NCBI GenBank assembly: GCA_024275165.1
Contig: JAJRZQ010000007.1
Location: forward strand, 1 to 30,193
Direction: 5' to 3'
From: a bacterium
Lineage (GTDB): Bacteria; SAR324; XYD2-FULL-50-16
DNA length: 30,193 bases
The notes beneath the pieces were generated by a model, which made no database searches, was not told the origin of the DNA, and saw nothing but the letters and a program-made list of their open reading frames with translations. A program made the translations under genes and the position numbers. Shown piece after piece: positions 22,643-30,193 of the stretch; within the stretch, counting starts at the first letter, position 1, and the number at the start of each line of letters is the position of its first letter.

Positions 22643-23365
22643 TTAAGGGTTGCCTTGTTTTTTTGAAAGGAATCGTTGCGCGGCGGCAGGCCCCCCGGGT
22701 TTTCTCACAGGGGCCGAAGTGCGCGCCTCACTCAGCTTGCTACTGGGATGGCAGTTGGCGCAATCATGGATATCTTCCTGCCAATGCCCTCGCGCGATGG
22801 AGCTGTCCGAATGGCAGCCAAAGCAGCTATAAGACTTGAATTTGCCTTGGAGATGACAACTTTTACAGTCTTGGTGGTCTTCATCAAACCAAAAATAACT
22901 GTCATGGGCAAATTGGTCGGTTTTCCAGGTTTTTTGATCATGGCACTCCAAGCAGGAATCCTTTGCCTTTTCATGAGGTTGGTTTTGCGGCTTCTGATGG
23001 CATTGTAAGCAATTGTTCTTCCCTTGATCTGGAATATATTGATGGGTAAACCCCTCAATGCTGTCTTTGACTTGAGGCCCCTGATGCTCACGGTGGCAAA
23101 CCAGGCAGGTTTTCGCCTTTAAATCGTGGTGAAAGCGCAGACGCGGTTGGCCCTCGGTCGCTTTATTAAGTTTAGGCCCCCTATGACACTCCGCGCAAAG
23201 CTCGCCTTGAGGCCCCCGGAAAGGTTGATGACAGTCAAAACAGCTCAGCCCTTCTTTTTGATGGGCCGTGATCCAGGCCCCAGGGGCCAAGGCGGTCTCG
23301 GGCGAGGAATAAACCCCGGCAAACACACCGAGAAATAAAAGCGCCGCAACCCAGGCGTACCTCAC
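22643..23365 (-). CDS. Octahaem c-type cytochrome
   Basis: A 240-residue exported cytochrome with eight CXXCH sites (residues about 42, 57, 87, 119, 138, 167, 181, 202). The N-terminus is a signal or anchor (MRYAWVAALLFLGVFAGVYS). The tail after residue 205 is basic and Pro/Ala-rich. Several additional His near the haem sites could be distal ligands. I use the GTG at 23365, which overlaps the stop of the upstream membrane gene as GTGA with GGAG upstream, rather than an in-frame GTG at 23377. It probably accepts electrons from that membrane partner. Confidence 0.88.
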   Translation of the reverse strand: MRYAWVAALLFLGVFAGVYSSPETALAPGAWITAHQKEGLSCFDCHQPFRGPQGELCAECHRGPKLNKATEGQPRLRFHHDLKAKTCLVCHREHQGPQVKDSIEGFTHQYIPDQGKNNCLQCHQKPQNQPHEKAKDSCLECHDQKTWKTDQFAHDSYFWFDEDHQDCKSCHLQGKFKSYSCFGCHSDSSIARGHWQEDIHDCANCHPSSKLSEARTSAPVRKPGGPAAAQRFLSKKQGNP

Positions 23366-23949
23366 CTCCACCCCCACAAAGCGACAATAGAAAAGATATG
23401 GGTCAGGGTTAAAAGCACAAAAAACAAGACCAAGGGTTTATGCCAATTGCGCCAGCGGCCCAAGTTCTCGGCTGTTTTTGCTTCTTCATGCAGGCGGCTG
23501 TCCAACTTTGCTTGTTCTGCTGGAGAAAGCTGTTGGTTCTTTTTCGCTTCCAGGCGATTGCGCAAATTCGCGACCACTTGCTTGAGCAAGAACTTCCCCA
23601 CCAGACCCGACAAGGTGGTAACAATCAGGGCCACCAAAGCCAGCCAAGGAAGCCAAGCCCGGACCACCAGCCCGCCATGGACCAAAATAAACAAAGTCCC
23701 CAGCCAGGCGAGATATTCATGAAAAACCAACAGCGTTCGGGCTCGGCTGAGCTTAATGATTTTTTTCTTTCTGAGGGAGTAGCTGAAGGAAAGCCCGATC
23801 AACAGAGTTCCGATCCAACCAAAATGACGGGAAAAATGGCGTAAATTCGCGGCCGCAAAAATGGAATCGAAAAACAAGGTCGCCGCAAAAAGAGGGACCA
23901 CCCAGAGGGCGAAAGAGCGATAATCTTTTTTTAAAACGCTGAAAGGCAT
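23362..23949 (-). CDS. Membrane protein, cytochrome b561/ferric-reductase-like
   Basis: A 195-residue protein with about five membrane helices. Pairs of helix-embedded His (FHEYLAW, LVHGGLV, WHKPLVLFF, LTHIFS) look like b-type haem ligands, as in cytochrome b561-type or ferric-reductase-like domains. A cytoplasmic coiled segment (ANLRNRLEAKKNQQLSPAEQ) separates helices. It overlaps the octahaem cytochrome gene (GTGA) and would form a quinol- or NAD(P)H-linked electron gate to that cytochrome. Start set at ATG 23949; a GTG two codons earlier is possible. Confidence 0.68.
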   Translation of the reverse strand: MPFSVLKKDYRSFALWVVPLFAATLFFDSIFAAANLRHFSRHFGWIGTLLIGLSFSYSLRKKKIIKLSRARTLLVFHEYLAWLGTLFILVHGGLVVRAWLPWLALVALIVTTLSGLVGKFLLKQVVANLRNRLEAKKNQQLSPAEQAKLDSRLHEEAKTAENLGRWRNWHKPLVLFFVLLTLTHIFSIVALWGWR

Positions 23950-24039
23950 GAGCACTAGAATGTATCGTCAGGCTTTTTACTTGATTCAGACTAGGCTTCT
24001 CAGTTTAAATCGACAAATGAAATAACCTTCATCAAGGCA

Positions 24040-24070
24040 AAAAGACGCCCGCTCCGCTAAGGAGCGGGCG
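24040..24070 (-). terminator. Intrinsic terminator of tpx
   Basis: A 10-bp stem CGCCCGCTCC/GGAGCGGGCG (24046-24055 with 24061-24070), loop GCTAA, ends on the minus strand with TCTTTTTG. It lies 18 bases past the tpx stop. Confidence 0.88.
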
Positions 24071-24087
24071 CCTTTGCTTGCCAAGCC

Positions 24088-24588
24088 CTACTTGGCCGCC
24101 GCTAAGGCGGCAGCGTAATCGGGCTCATCTACAATTTCAGGAACCTGCTGCGTGTATTTGACCGTGCCGTCAGGAGCGACAACCACCACGGCGCGGCTCA
24201 TCAAACCCGCCAGAGGACCGTCGGTAATCAAACAGCCGTAAGCCTTCGTAAAGCTGTCATCGCGCAATTGCGCGGCGCTGATTGCATTTTCCAAGCCTTC
24301 GGTAGTGCAAAAACGCTTATGGGCAAAGGGGAGATCCTTAGAAACGCACAGCACTACGGTATTGTCGAGCGAACTGGCCGACTTGTTGAAAGCGCGCACT
24401 GAGTTGGCGCAGGTAGGGGTATCTAAGCTGGGGAAAATATTCAAAACCACGGTTTTGCCGGCGAATTTGTCTAAACCAAAATCGGCCAAGTCCGTACCGG
24501 TAAGCTTGAAATTAGGGGCCTTGCTGCCGACGGCGGGCAAATTGCCGCTGGTGTTGATTGGATTACCCTTCAAAGTGATTTGTGCCAT
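24088..24588 (-). CDS. tpx: Thiol peroxidase (atypical 2-Cys peroxiredoxin)
   Basis: A 166-residue cytoplasmic or periplasmic peroxidase reducing lipid and H2O2 peroxides with thioredoxin. Motifs: GSKAPNFKLTGTDLADF, SLDTPTCANSVRAFN with the peroxidatic Cys (about 60) and RFCTTEGLEN with the resolving Cys (about 94). Length is typical of Tpx. AGGAG precedes the ATG, and a strong terminator follows, so it is monocistronic. Confidence 0.96.
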   Translation of the reverse strand: MAQITLKGNPINTSGNLPAVGSKAPNFKLTGTDLADFGLDKFAGKTVVLNIFPSLDTPTCANSVRAFNKSASSLDNTVVLCVSKDLPFAHKRFCTTEGLENAISAAQLRDDSFTKAYGCLITDGPLAGLMSRAVVVVAPDGTVKYTQQVPEIVDEPDYAAALAAAK

Positions 24589-24780
24589 TACGCTCCTTGA
24601 GGTTCAATAATAGGAAACTAGATTAAAAATACTTTTTAAACGAATTAACAGATAAAGGCAAGGTCTTTTTATTCCCAGAACAGCGCAAAGTTTTTTTGAG
24701 CTCTATTGCCAAGGGCTCGCCCATTCATTACACTCTGCTTTTATCTCACCTTTTACCTGTATCATCCAAAGCCTAGGATC

Positions 24781-27700
24781 ATGTTCAAAGAAATTAAAAG
24801 CAAGGTTGATTTTGCCAAACAAGAAGAAGAAATCCTCGATTTTTGGGATCAATTTAAGATATTTGAACGCTCTATCCAGGAAAAAGACCCCAAGCAGACC
24901 TTTTATTTTTATGACGGCCCCCCCTTTGCCACGGGATTGCCTCACTATGGCCACCTCTTAGCCAGCACCATTAAAGATGTGGTGCCCCGCTACCAAACCA
25001 TGCTGGGCCACCGAGTCGAACGCCGCTTTGGCTGGGACTGCCACGGCCTCCCCGTTGAATTTGAGGTGGAAAAGGAACTGGGATTAAAAGGCAAAAAGGG
25101 AATTGAAGATTACGGCATCGACAACTTCAATGAAAAGTGCCGCGGCATTGTCTTGCGCTACGCAGGCGAATGGCGCCGCACCATCCGCCGCATGGGGCGC
25201 TGGGTGGACATGGAAGACGACTACAAAACCATGGATCTCGATTTTATGGAATCCATCTGGTGGGTCTTTAAATCCTTATGGGAAAAAGGATTGATCTATG
25301 AAAGTCGAAAAATTGTCGCCTATTCCCCACGGCTGGGCACCCCCCTATCCAACTTTGAAGTCAACCTGGGGTATCAAATGGCGCAAGACCCGGCGGTGAC
25401 CCTGCGCTTCCCCCTAAAAAACAGGCCAAATACCTATTTCCTCGCCTGGACCACCACCCCTTGGACCTTGCCCAGCAACCTCGCTTTAACCCTTCACCCC
25501 CAATTGACCTACATCACCGTAGAGCATGAAGGAGAACAGCTGATCTTGGCCGAGGCGCTCTATAGCCAAGTCTTTAAAAAAGAAGAACCCAAAATTATGG
25601 AGCGGAAACTGGGCAGTGATTTAGAGGGTACCGAGTATGAACCTCTCTTCCCCTATTTTGCCGAACTCGCCCAAAAAGGTTGCTTTCGCGTTACCTTGGG
25701 GGAATATGTCACCACCGACGCAGGGACCGGAATCGTACACACCGCCCCCAGTTTTGGTGAAGACGACTTTGCCACGGGAGAAAAATACCAACTCCCTTGG
25801 GTTTTCCCCCTTGACGATGCCGGCTATTTCACCCACGAGGCAAAGGAATATGAGGGCTTGTTTTTTAAAGAAGCCGATAAAAAGATTATTCAAGACCTAA
25901 AGGCCAAAAACAGGCTTTTTCGTCATGAAACCTTGATGCACAGCTATCCCTTTTGCTGGAGGAGTGGGGCCCCCTTGATGTATCGCACCATCGGGAGTTG
26001 GTTTTTGGATGTGGAAAAAATCAAAGAAACCATGCGCGCGAACAACCAGCAAATCCATTGGTCCCCGGCGCACATCAAAGAAGGGCGTATGGGAAAATGG
26101 TTGGAGGGCGCGCGCGCCTGGGCGATCAGCCGCAACCGCTATTGGGGCAACCCCATTCCCGTTTGGGTCTGTGAGGGCTGTGGGCACCGCCACTGCATGG
26201 GGAGTAAAAAAGAGTTGGAAGACTTAAGCGGGGCGCGGCTTACAGACCTGCATAGCCATTTTATCGACTCCATTCAGATTCCCTGCCCTAAGTGCCAAAA
26301 AACGATGGCGCGCACCCCGGAGGTCTTGGATTGTTGGTTTGAATCCGGGGCCATGCCCTATGGGCAATCTCACTACCCATTTGAAAACAAAGATATTTTT
26401 GATCGAAACTTCCCCGCTGACTTCATCAGCGAAGGGATTGACCAAACCAGGGGCTGGTTTTATACCCTCTTGGTGCTTTCGACCGCCCTCTTTGAAAAAC
26501 CGGCCTTTAAAAACTGCATTGTCTCTGGAATGCTGCTCGCCGAAGACGGCAAGAAAATGAGCAAGTCCTTAAAAAATTACCCGGACCCCTGGGAAATGCT
26601 CAATCAATACGGGGCCGACGCGATTCGATTGTATATGCTCAATTCAGGAGCCATTCGCGCCGACGAATTGCGCTTTGCCGAAAGCGGCCTGCAAGAAACC
26701 ATGCGGGGCAATATCATCCCCCTGTGGAATGTCTTAAGCTTTTTTACCACCTACGCCGCCTTGGATCACTGGGAAGTGACGACGCTCAACCAAAAGCAAT
26801 TGCCCAATCCCTTGGATCGCTGGATCTTAAGTCGACTGCATCACCTGATCCAAGAGGTGGAAGAGGCGATGAGCGCCTTTGATCTCAATCGCTCGGTGGC
26901 CCCCTTTGTCGGTTTTATCGACATGCTCACCAACTGGTATGTGCGCCGTAGCCGCCGCCGTTTTTGGAAGGCCGGGGAAGGGGAGGATAAATCCCAGGCT
27001 TACGCCACCTTATACCAAGTGTTGAAACAACTCTCTAAGGTCATCGCCCCCTTTGTGCCCTTTTTGGCAGAGGCAATCTATCAAGCCTTGCGGCAAGAAG
27101 GAGACAAAATCAGCGTTCATCTTTGCGACTTCCCCAAAGCAGACCCCTGCAGGATCGACAAAACTCTGGAAGCGGAGATGGAGATTATCCTAAAAGCCGT
27201 CAACCTAGGTAGGGCCTTGCGCGCCCGTCATCAGCTCAAGGTGCGCCAACCCTTGGCCAAAATCACCTTAGTCACCAAAAACGAAGCGGTGCAAGGGGTC
27301 TTGGGGGAAATGCGAGAATTGATTACCGATGAATTGAATGTGAAAGAGGTGCGGCTTGCCCGCAATGAAGAGGCCTTGGTCCATCTTTCGGCTAAGCCCA
27401 ACCTACGCCTTTTGGGCCCAAAATTGGGCAAGGCCTTGGGGCAGGCGCGCCCCTTAATTGAAGCCTTGACCCCGCGGCAAATTGTTGCCATTCAAGAAGG
27501 AGGGCACCAAGTCATTGAGGTGGCGGGAGAATCTATTGAAATTGGTCTAGAGGAACTCTTTTTGGAACGCAGCGAAAAAGAGGGCATGGTGACGGGCAAC
27601 GATGGAGAACTCACCGTGGCCCTCGATACCCAACTCACCCCGGAACTGATCGCGGAAGGGCTCGCTCGGGAGTTTGTCAACAAGGTGCAGCAAACGAGAA

Positions 27701-27909
27701 AAGACATGGACTTAGCCGTTTCCGACCGAATTCATGTAGAGGTTTTTGCCGACGCTGATTTAATCGAGGCCTTAAAAAAACACCAAGCATACATCACCAA
27801 GGAAACCTTGATGGATCAGATTGGTTTTGTCACTCAGGCAGGGGAAGGCTTCAGTGCCTGGGATTTAAACGGCAAACCCTGCAGCATTCGGGTTTTTATC
27901 CCTCTCTAA
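24781..27909 (+). CDS. ileS: Isoleucyl-tRNA synthetase (IleRS2 type)
   Basis: A 1042-residue class I synthetase. HIGH is HYGH (55-58, in TGLPHYGHLL), KMSKS is 592-596, and the editing domain has TTPWTLPSNLAL and GTGIVHTAPSFGEDD. FGWDCHGLPVEFEVEKELG and a zinc-type pair of CxxC (CEGCGHRHC; CPKCQK) in the middle insert are features of the eukaryote-like IleRS2 form, often less sensitive to mupirocin. The ATG at 24781 matches the usual N-terminus; an in-frame ATG at 24706 is not credible. It is convergent with lgt. Confidence 0.96.
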   Translation: MFKEIKSKVDFAKQEEEILDFWDQFKIFERSIQEKDPKQTFYFYDGPPFATGLPHYGHLLASTIKDVVPRYQTMLGHRVERRFGWDCHGLPVEFEVEKELGLKGKKGIEDYGIDNFNEKCRGIVLRYAGEWRRTIRRMGRWVDMEDDYKTMDLDFMESIWWVFKSLWEKGLIYESRKIVAYSPRLGTPLSNFEVNLGYQMAQDPAVTLRFPLKNRPNTYFLAWTTTPWTLPSNLALTLHPQLTYITVEHEGEQLILAEALYSQVFKKEEPKIMERKLGSDLEGTEYEPLFPYFAELAQKGCFRVTLGEYVTTDAGTGIVHTAPSFGEDDFATGEKYQLPWVFPLDDAGYFTHEAKEYEGLFFKEADKKIIQDLKAKNRLFRHETLMHSYPFCWRSGAPLMYRTIGSWFLDVEKIKETMRANNQQIHWSPAHIKEGRMGKWLEGARAWAISRNRYWGNPIPVWVCEGCGHRHCMGSKKELEDLSGARLTDLHSHFIDSIQIPCPKCQKTMARTPEVLDCWFESGAMPYGQSHYPFENKDIFDRNFPADFISEGIDQTRGWFYTLLVLSTALFEKPAFKNCIVSGMLLAEDGKKMSKSLKNYPDPWEMLNQYGADAIRLYMLNSGAIRADELRFAESGLQETMRGNIIPLWNVLSFFTTYAALDHWEVTTLNQKQLPNPLDRWILSRLHHLIQEVEEAMSAFDLNRSVAPFVGFIDMLTNWYVRRSRRRFWKAGEGEDKSQAYATLYQVLKQLSKVIAPFVPFLAEAIYQALRQEGDKISVHLCDFPKADPCRIDKTLEAEMEIILKAVNLGRALRARHQLKVRQPLAKITLVTKNEAVQGVLGEMRELITDELNVKEVRLARNEEALVHLSAKPNLRLLGPKLGKALGQARPLIEALTPRQIVAIQEGGHQVIEVAGESIEIGLEELFLERSEKEGMVTGNDGELTVALDTQLTPELIAEGLAREFVNKVQQTRKDMDLAVSDRIHVEVFADADLIEALKKHQAYITKETLMDQIGFVTQAGEGFSAWDLNGKPCSIRVFIPL

Positions 27910-27913
27910 AGCT

Positions 27914-28690
27914 TTAAGACTGACGGCGGTAGAGGCGGTAGATGAAGATGAAAGCCAAGGCCGTGCCCCCACCGAGCAGGCTGATTAAGTAAGGGGCGCG
28001 CAAACCCATGAGCATTAGATCGTCAGCGCGAAACCCGGTGACCGAGGAACGAATGGCCGCGTACAGCAGGACATAAAAACAGGCGAAAAAACCGGGGCGA
28101 AAGGGTTGCTTTCTCAAAGAATACAGCAAAAACCAACCCAACAGGTTTAAAGCCCCTTCATAGAGCATCACCGGATGGGTGGGCAGACCGGGGAACTCAT
28201 GCGCTGCCGGGCCATAGGGGAAAACGATCCCCCAGGGCTCATGCGTGGGAACCCCATGCGCGTCGCCGTTCATAAAATTGCCGATCCGGCCTAGGGCCTG
28301 GGCTAAGAGAAAATGTACCGCTAAGAGATCCAACACCGGTAAAATGGAAATCCGCTGCTTACGACAATAAAACCAAAGGGTTAAGGGACCAAGAATCAAG
28401 GCCCCATGAATGGCCAAGCCACCGTGCCAAATCGCCAAAAACTCATACCAGGGGACCTTGCCACTGAAATAATAATCGAAATTAAAAGCAACATAATAGA
28501 GGCGCCCCCCCATCCACCCACTTAAAAACCCCCAAAGGATTAAATCGAAATATTGATCTTCATTGAGGTTTAAGCCGCGAAGCCGCAAATCGCGCTTGCC
28601 CAGATAAAACACGGCCAGCAAACCCATGGCGTACATCAGGCCATAATAACGCAGGGAATAGCCAAAAATTTCAAAAACAATCGGATTCAT
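27914..28690 (-). CDS. lgt: Prolipoprotein diacylglyceryl transferase
   Basis: A 258-residue inner-membrane enzyme that transfers diacylglycerol from phosphatidylglycerol to the lipobox Cys of preprolipoproteins, such as the two lipoproteins in this window. The signature [13 protein letters not shown], the YYGLMYAMG segment, [10 protein letters not shown] and PSY-type [11 protein letters not shown] are all present within about seven membrane helices. Only four bases separate its stop from that of ileS. It is divergent from the cyclophilin gene. Confidence 0.95.
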   Translation of the reverse strand: MNPIVFEIFGYSLRYYGLMYAMGLLAVFYLGKRDLRLRGLNLNEDQYFDLILWGFLSGWMGGRLYYVAFNFDYYFSGKVPWYEFLAIWHGGLAIHGALILGPLTLWFYCRKQRISILPVLDLLAVHFLLAQALGRIGNFMNGDAHGVPTHEPWGIVFPYGPAAHEFPGLPTHPVMLYEGALNLLGWFLLYSLRKQPFRPGFFACFYVLLYAAIRSSVTGFRADDLMLMGLRAPYLISLLGGGTALAFIFIYRLYRRQS

Positions 28691-28748
28691 AAAAATTTAC
28701 TGTTGCCCCATCATAGGGGGAATCCACCTAACTTGCAAGGTATGTCAG

Positions 28749-29336
28749 ATGATAAAACAATTCGTTGTGGTCTTGTTCTTGATCTTTAGCTTTCAGGCAA
28801 ACCTGGTAGCCCAGGAGTTGGCCAATGGAATCTACGCGAAGATTTTTACCTCCAAAGGAGAAATCTTAGCCAAGTTGTACTATCAAAGAGTCCCCAAAAC
28901 CACGCGCAACTTCATCGGTCTCGCCGAGGGCTCCAAAACCTGGACCCATCCCAGAAACGGAAAAATAATGAACAACAAACCCCTGTACAGCCATCTTCTG
29001 TTTCATCGGGTCATCCCCAATTTTATGATTCAAACCGGCGACCCCTTAGGCAATGGAACGGGGGGCCCGGGGTACCGCTTTGCCGATGAGTTTCACCCCG
29101 ACTTAAAACACGATAAGCCGGGAAGGCTATCCATGGCCAACGCGGGCCCGAATACCAACGGAAGTCAGTTTTTTATTACCCATGTGCCTACCCCTTGGTT
29201 GAATTACAAGCACTCGGTCTTTGGTCAGGTAATCCGGGGGCAGAAGGTGGTTGACTCCATCCAAAAGGGAGATCGCTTGGAAAAAATCAAAATCCTCCGC
29301 ATTGGCGAGGCGGCAAAGAAATTTAGCGTGTATTAG
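28749..29336 (+). CDS. Periplasmic peptidyl-prolyl isomerase (cyclophilin)
   Basis: A 195-residue cyclophilin with an N-terminal signal peptide ([20 protein letters not shown], cleaved probably after VAQ). The domain shows [15 protein letters not shown] (catalytic Arg), [17 protein letters not shown] and [14 protein letters not shown], all canonical. It catalyses X-Pro isomerisation during folding of exported proteins. An AAGG lies upstream of the ATG. It is divergent from lgt. Confidence 0.94.
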   Translation: MIKQFVVVLFLIFSFQANLVAQELANGIYAKIFTSKGEILAKLYYQRVPKTTRNFIGLAEGSKTWTHPRNGKIMNNKPLYSHLLFHRVIPNFMIQTGDPLGNGTGGPGYRFADEFHPDLKHDKPGRLSMANAGPNTNGSQFFITHVPTPWLNYKHSVFGQVIRGQKVVDSIQKGDRLEKIKILRIGEAAKKFSVY

Positions 29337-29483
29337 GGGGGTTTGCATCTCCAAGCCAAAAGAGCCTGTCATTTTCACCTTGTCTAGAGGCATCGAGAGG
29401 AGAACTCTCCTGACCGACCTACGATTTGAGTTGAATTTTGCTTGGCTCTGGGTCAAACTTTTAGTCCTTCAGGTATCACCTTG

Positions 29484-29503
29484 AGCCGAGGAATCGGCTT
29501 TTC
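29484..29503 (+). terminator. Small hairpin with T tract before tRNA-Pro
   Basis: AGCCGA-GGAA-TCGGCT followed by TTTTCT is a short intrinsic-terminator-like hairpin nine bases before the tRNA. It could end cyclophilin transcription. If the tRNA has its own promoter it must overlap this hairpin, so the call is tentative. Confidence 0.45.
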
Positions 29504-29508
29504 TCCAT

Positions 29509-29585
29509 CTGGATATAGCTCAGACTGGTAGAGCGCTTGCTTCGGGAGCAAGAGGCCGCAGGTTCAAATCCTGTTATCCAGACCA
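29509..29585 (+). tRNA. tRNA-Pro (CGG)
   Basis: A 77-base cloverleaf with encoded CCA. Acceptor CTGGATA/TATCCAG with C1:G72 as in bacterial tRNA-Pro, D stem GCTC/GAGC, anticodon stem CTTGC/GCAAG with loop TTCGGGA (anticodon CGG, reads CCG), T arm GCAGG-TTCAAAT-CCTGT, discriminator A73. Confidence 0.97.
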
Positions 29586-29597
29586 ATCAACGCAATA

Positions 29598-29723
29598 AAG
29601 GAAACTCTGAAAAACGCGGAGTTTCCCCGCAAGGCAGGGATAGCTTGCCAAATCAAAAAGCGCGACTTATTGATTCGCGTTGGGATTGTGGATTTCATTC
29701 CCAGCCGAAAAGACCGAAAAACT
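29598..29723 (+). repeat. MITE-like element, copy C (right part missing)
   Basis: A 126-bp copy of the same element as at 9307-9521 and 12978-13191. It starts AAGGAAACTCTGAAAAACGC 12 bases after the tRNA and matches through GCCGAAAAGACCGAAAAACT. The remaining 90 bases, including the CTACCGCTTG palindrome and the right terminus, are absent. The sequence switches at 29724 to a caspase-like coding sequence. Confidence 0.8.
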
Positions 29724-30193
29724 ATCCCGAGCGGTCAATCAAGTCCTTCGCCAAAGTTATGGGTTTAAAACTGAACTGATACTGGACGCAAAACGCGATC
29801 AGATCAGCAAAGCCATGAATCGCTATCGCAAACTGCTGAAACCGGAGGATTCTTTTTTGTTATACTATGCCGGTCACGGGACCTTTGACAAAAAGGTGAA
29901 CAAGGCCTATTGGCTCCCCTTAGACGCGGCTTTAGACGATGATACCAACTGGCTGATTACCGACAGCATCACCGCGAAAATTCAAAGGTTGCCTGCCCGT
30001 CATGTATTGATTGTCTCCGACTCCTGCTATTCAGGAACCCTAAGCCGTGGAGCAAACTTCAAACTTCAAACTTCAAACTTCAAACTTCAAACTTCAAACT
30101 TCAAACTTCAAACTTCAAACTTCAAACTTCAAACTTCAAACTTCAAACTTCAAACTTCAAACTTCAAACTTCAAACTTCAAACTTCAAACTTC
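29722..30193 (+). CDS. Caspase-like (peptidase C14) gene, 5' truncated and running off the window
   Basis: The frame reads LSRAVNQVLRQSYGFKTELI after a MITE junction, with no start codon or signal. It continues with LLYYAGHGTFDKKVNKAYWL (His at 29875-29877) and HVLIVSDSCYSGTLSRG (Cys at 30025-30027). These are the catalytic His and Cys blocks of the caspase/metacaspase fold. The N-terminal strand before the first helix (normally ALVIGNNxY...) is missing. The first in-frame ATG is at 29815, inside the domain. After SRGA it enters a 7-bp repeat translated as NFKLQTS. Likely a pseudogene or fused remnant; the dyad is intact. Confidence 0.72.
30054..30193 (+). repeat. Heptanucleotide tandem repeat, at least 20 copies
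   Basis: AAACTTC is repeated 20 times without a mismatch, running to the window edge. Seven is not divisible by three, so the repeat cycles through all three frames and reads as the 7-residue repeat NFKLQTS in every plus-strand frame, with no stop. The minus strand contains TGA in every frame. Copy-number change would shift the frame of whatever follows. Confidence 0.97.

Noticed and set aside
24706-24780. 25-residue N-terminal extension of IleRS
   Set aside because: No ribosome-binding site; the family N-terminus starts at 24781.
29509-29723. tRNA-Pro as an attachment site of an integrated element
   Set aside because: No repeated copy of the tRNA 3' end and no integrase are seen; the adjacent element is the MITE.
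30054-30193. CRISPR array
   Set aside because: The repeat is 7 bp with no spacers; it is a simple tandem repeat.

Overview
The window looks like a Gram-negative, probably deltaproteobacterial or SAR324-like chromosome carrying a prophage at its left edge. This placement is inference. It rests on multihaem c-type cytochromes, lipoproteins plus Lgt, a FeoAB iron importer, a hemerythrin/DUF2249 operon and an IleRS of the eukaryote-like type; no marker gene fixes the lineage.

Region 1 (1 to about 12,260) is a Mu-like (transposable-phage-type) prophage read leftward from a divergent repressor. The repressor (11417-12259, +) joins a Mu-repressor-type DNA-binding domain to an S24 self-cleavage domain. 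Leftward from it come a DUF3164 early protein, a GH24 lysozyme with a duplicated C-terminal segment, a Mor-family activator, several small genes (one a ribbon-helix-helix protein), two small membrane proteins that may belong to a lysis cassette, terminase small and large subunits, a DUF935 portal, a protease/scaffold-type protein, a lambda-D-like decoration protein, a lambda-E-like capsid, gp36 (DUF1320), gpG, gp37 (DUF1834) and the start of a tail-tube-like gene. No MuA/MuB transposase genes lie between the repressor and the early genes, and no gpF is found in the head module. Three AT-rich repeated sites lie in the repressor/early intergenic region.

Region 2 (about 12,300 to 13,990) is a scar zone. 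It holds a Cys-rich lipoprotein, copies of a roughly 215-bp palindrome-rich element with terminal inverted repeats (a MITE), a decayed small gene, and opposed fragments of two different transposases. Other copies of the same MITE lie at 9307-9521, where it supplies the stop codon of the Mor gene, and at 29598-29723, just behind a tRNA gene.

Region 3 (13,994 to 24,590) is host metabolism. feoAB (-) has a promoter overlapped by a Fur-like palindrome. glpK runs divergently from it and converges on a pirin gene. Then, all leftward, come a secreted protein, a six-haem-motif lipoprotein, a translationally coupled operon of hemerythrin, DUF2249 and a 12-TM NnrS-like protein (probable nitric-oxide handling), a membrane b-type-like protein coupled to an eight-haem cytochrome c, and thiol peroxidase (tpx).

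Region 4 (24,781 to 30,193) holds ileS, lgt (convergent with ileS), a periplasmic cyclophilin and tRNA-Pro(CGG). A truncated MITE is then fused directly to a 5'-less caspase-like gene. Its catalytic His and Cys are intact, but the gene runs into at least 20 perfect copies of a 7-bp repeat that continue to the window edge. The MITE family and this repeat-bearing caspase gene are the most unusual content.
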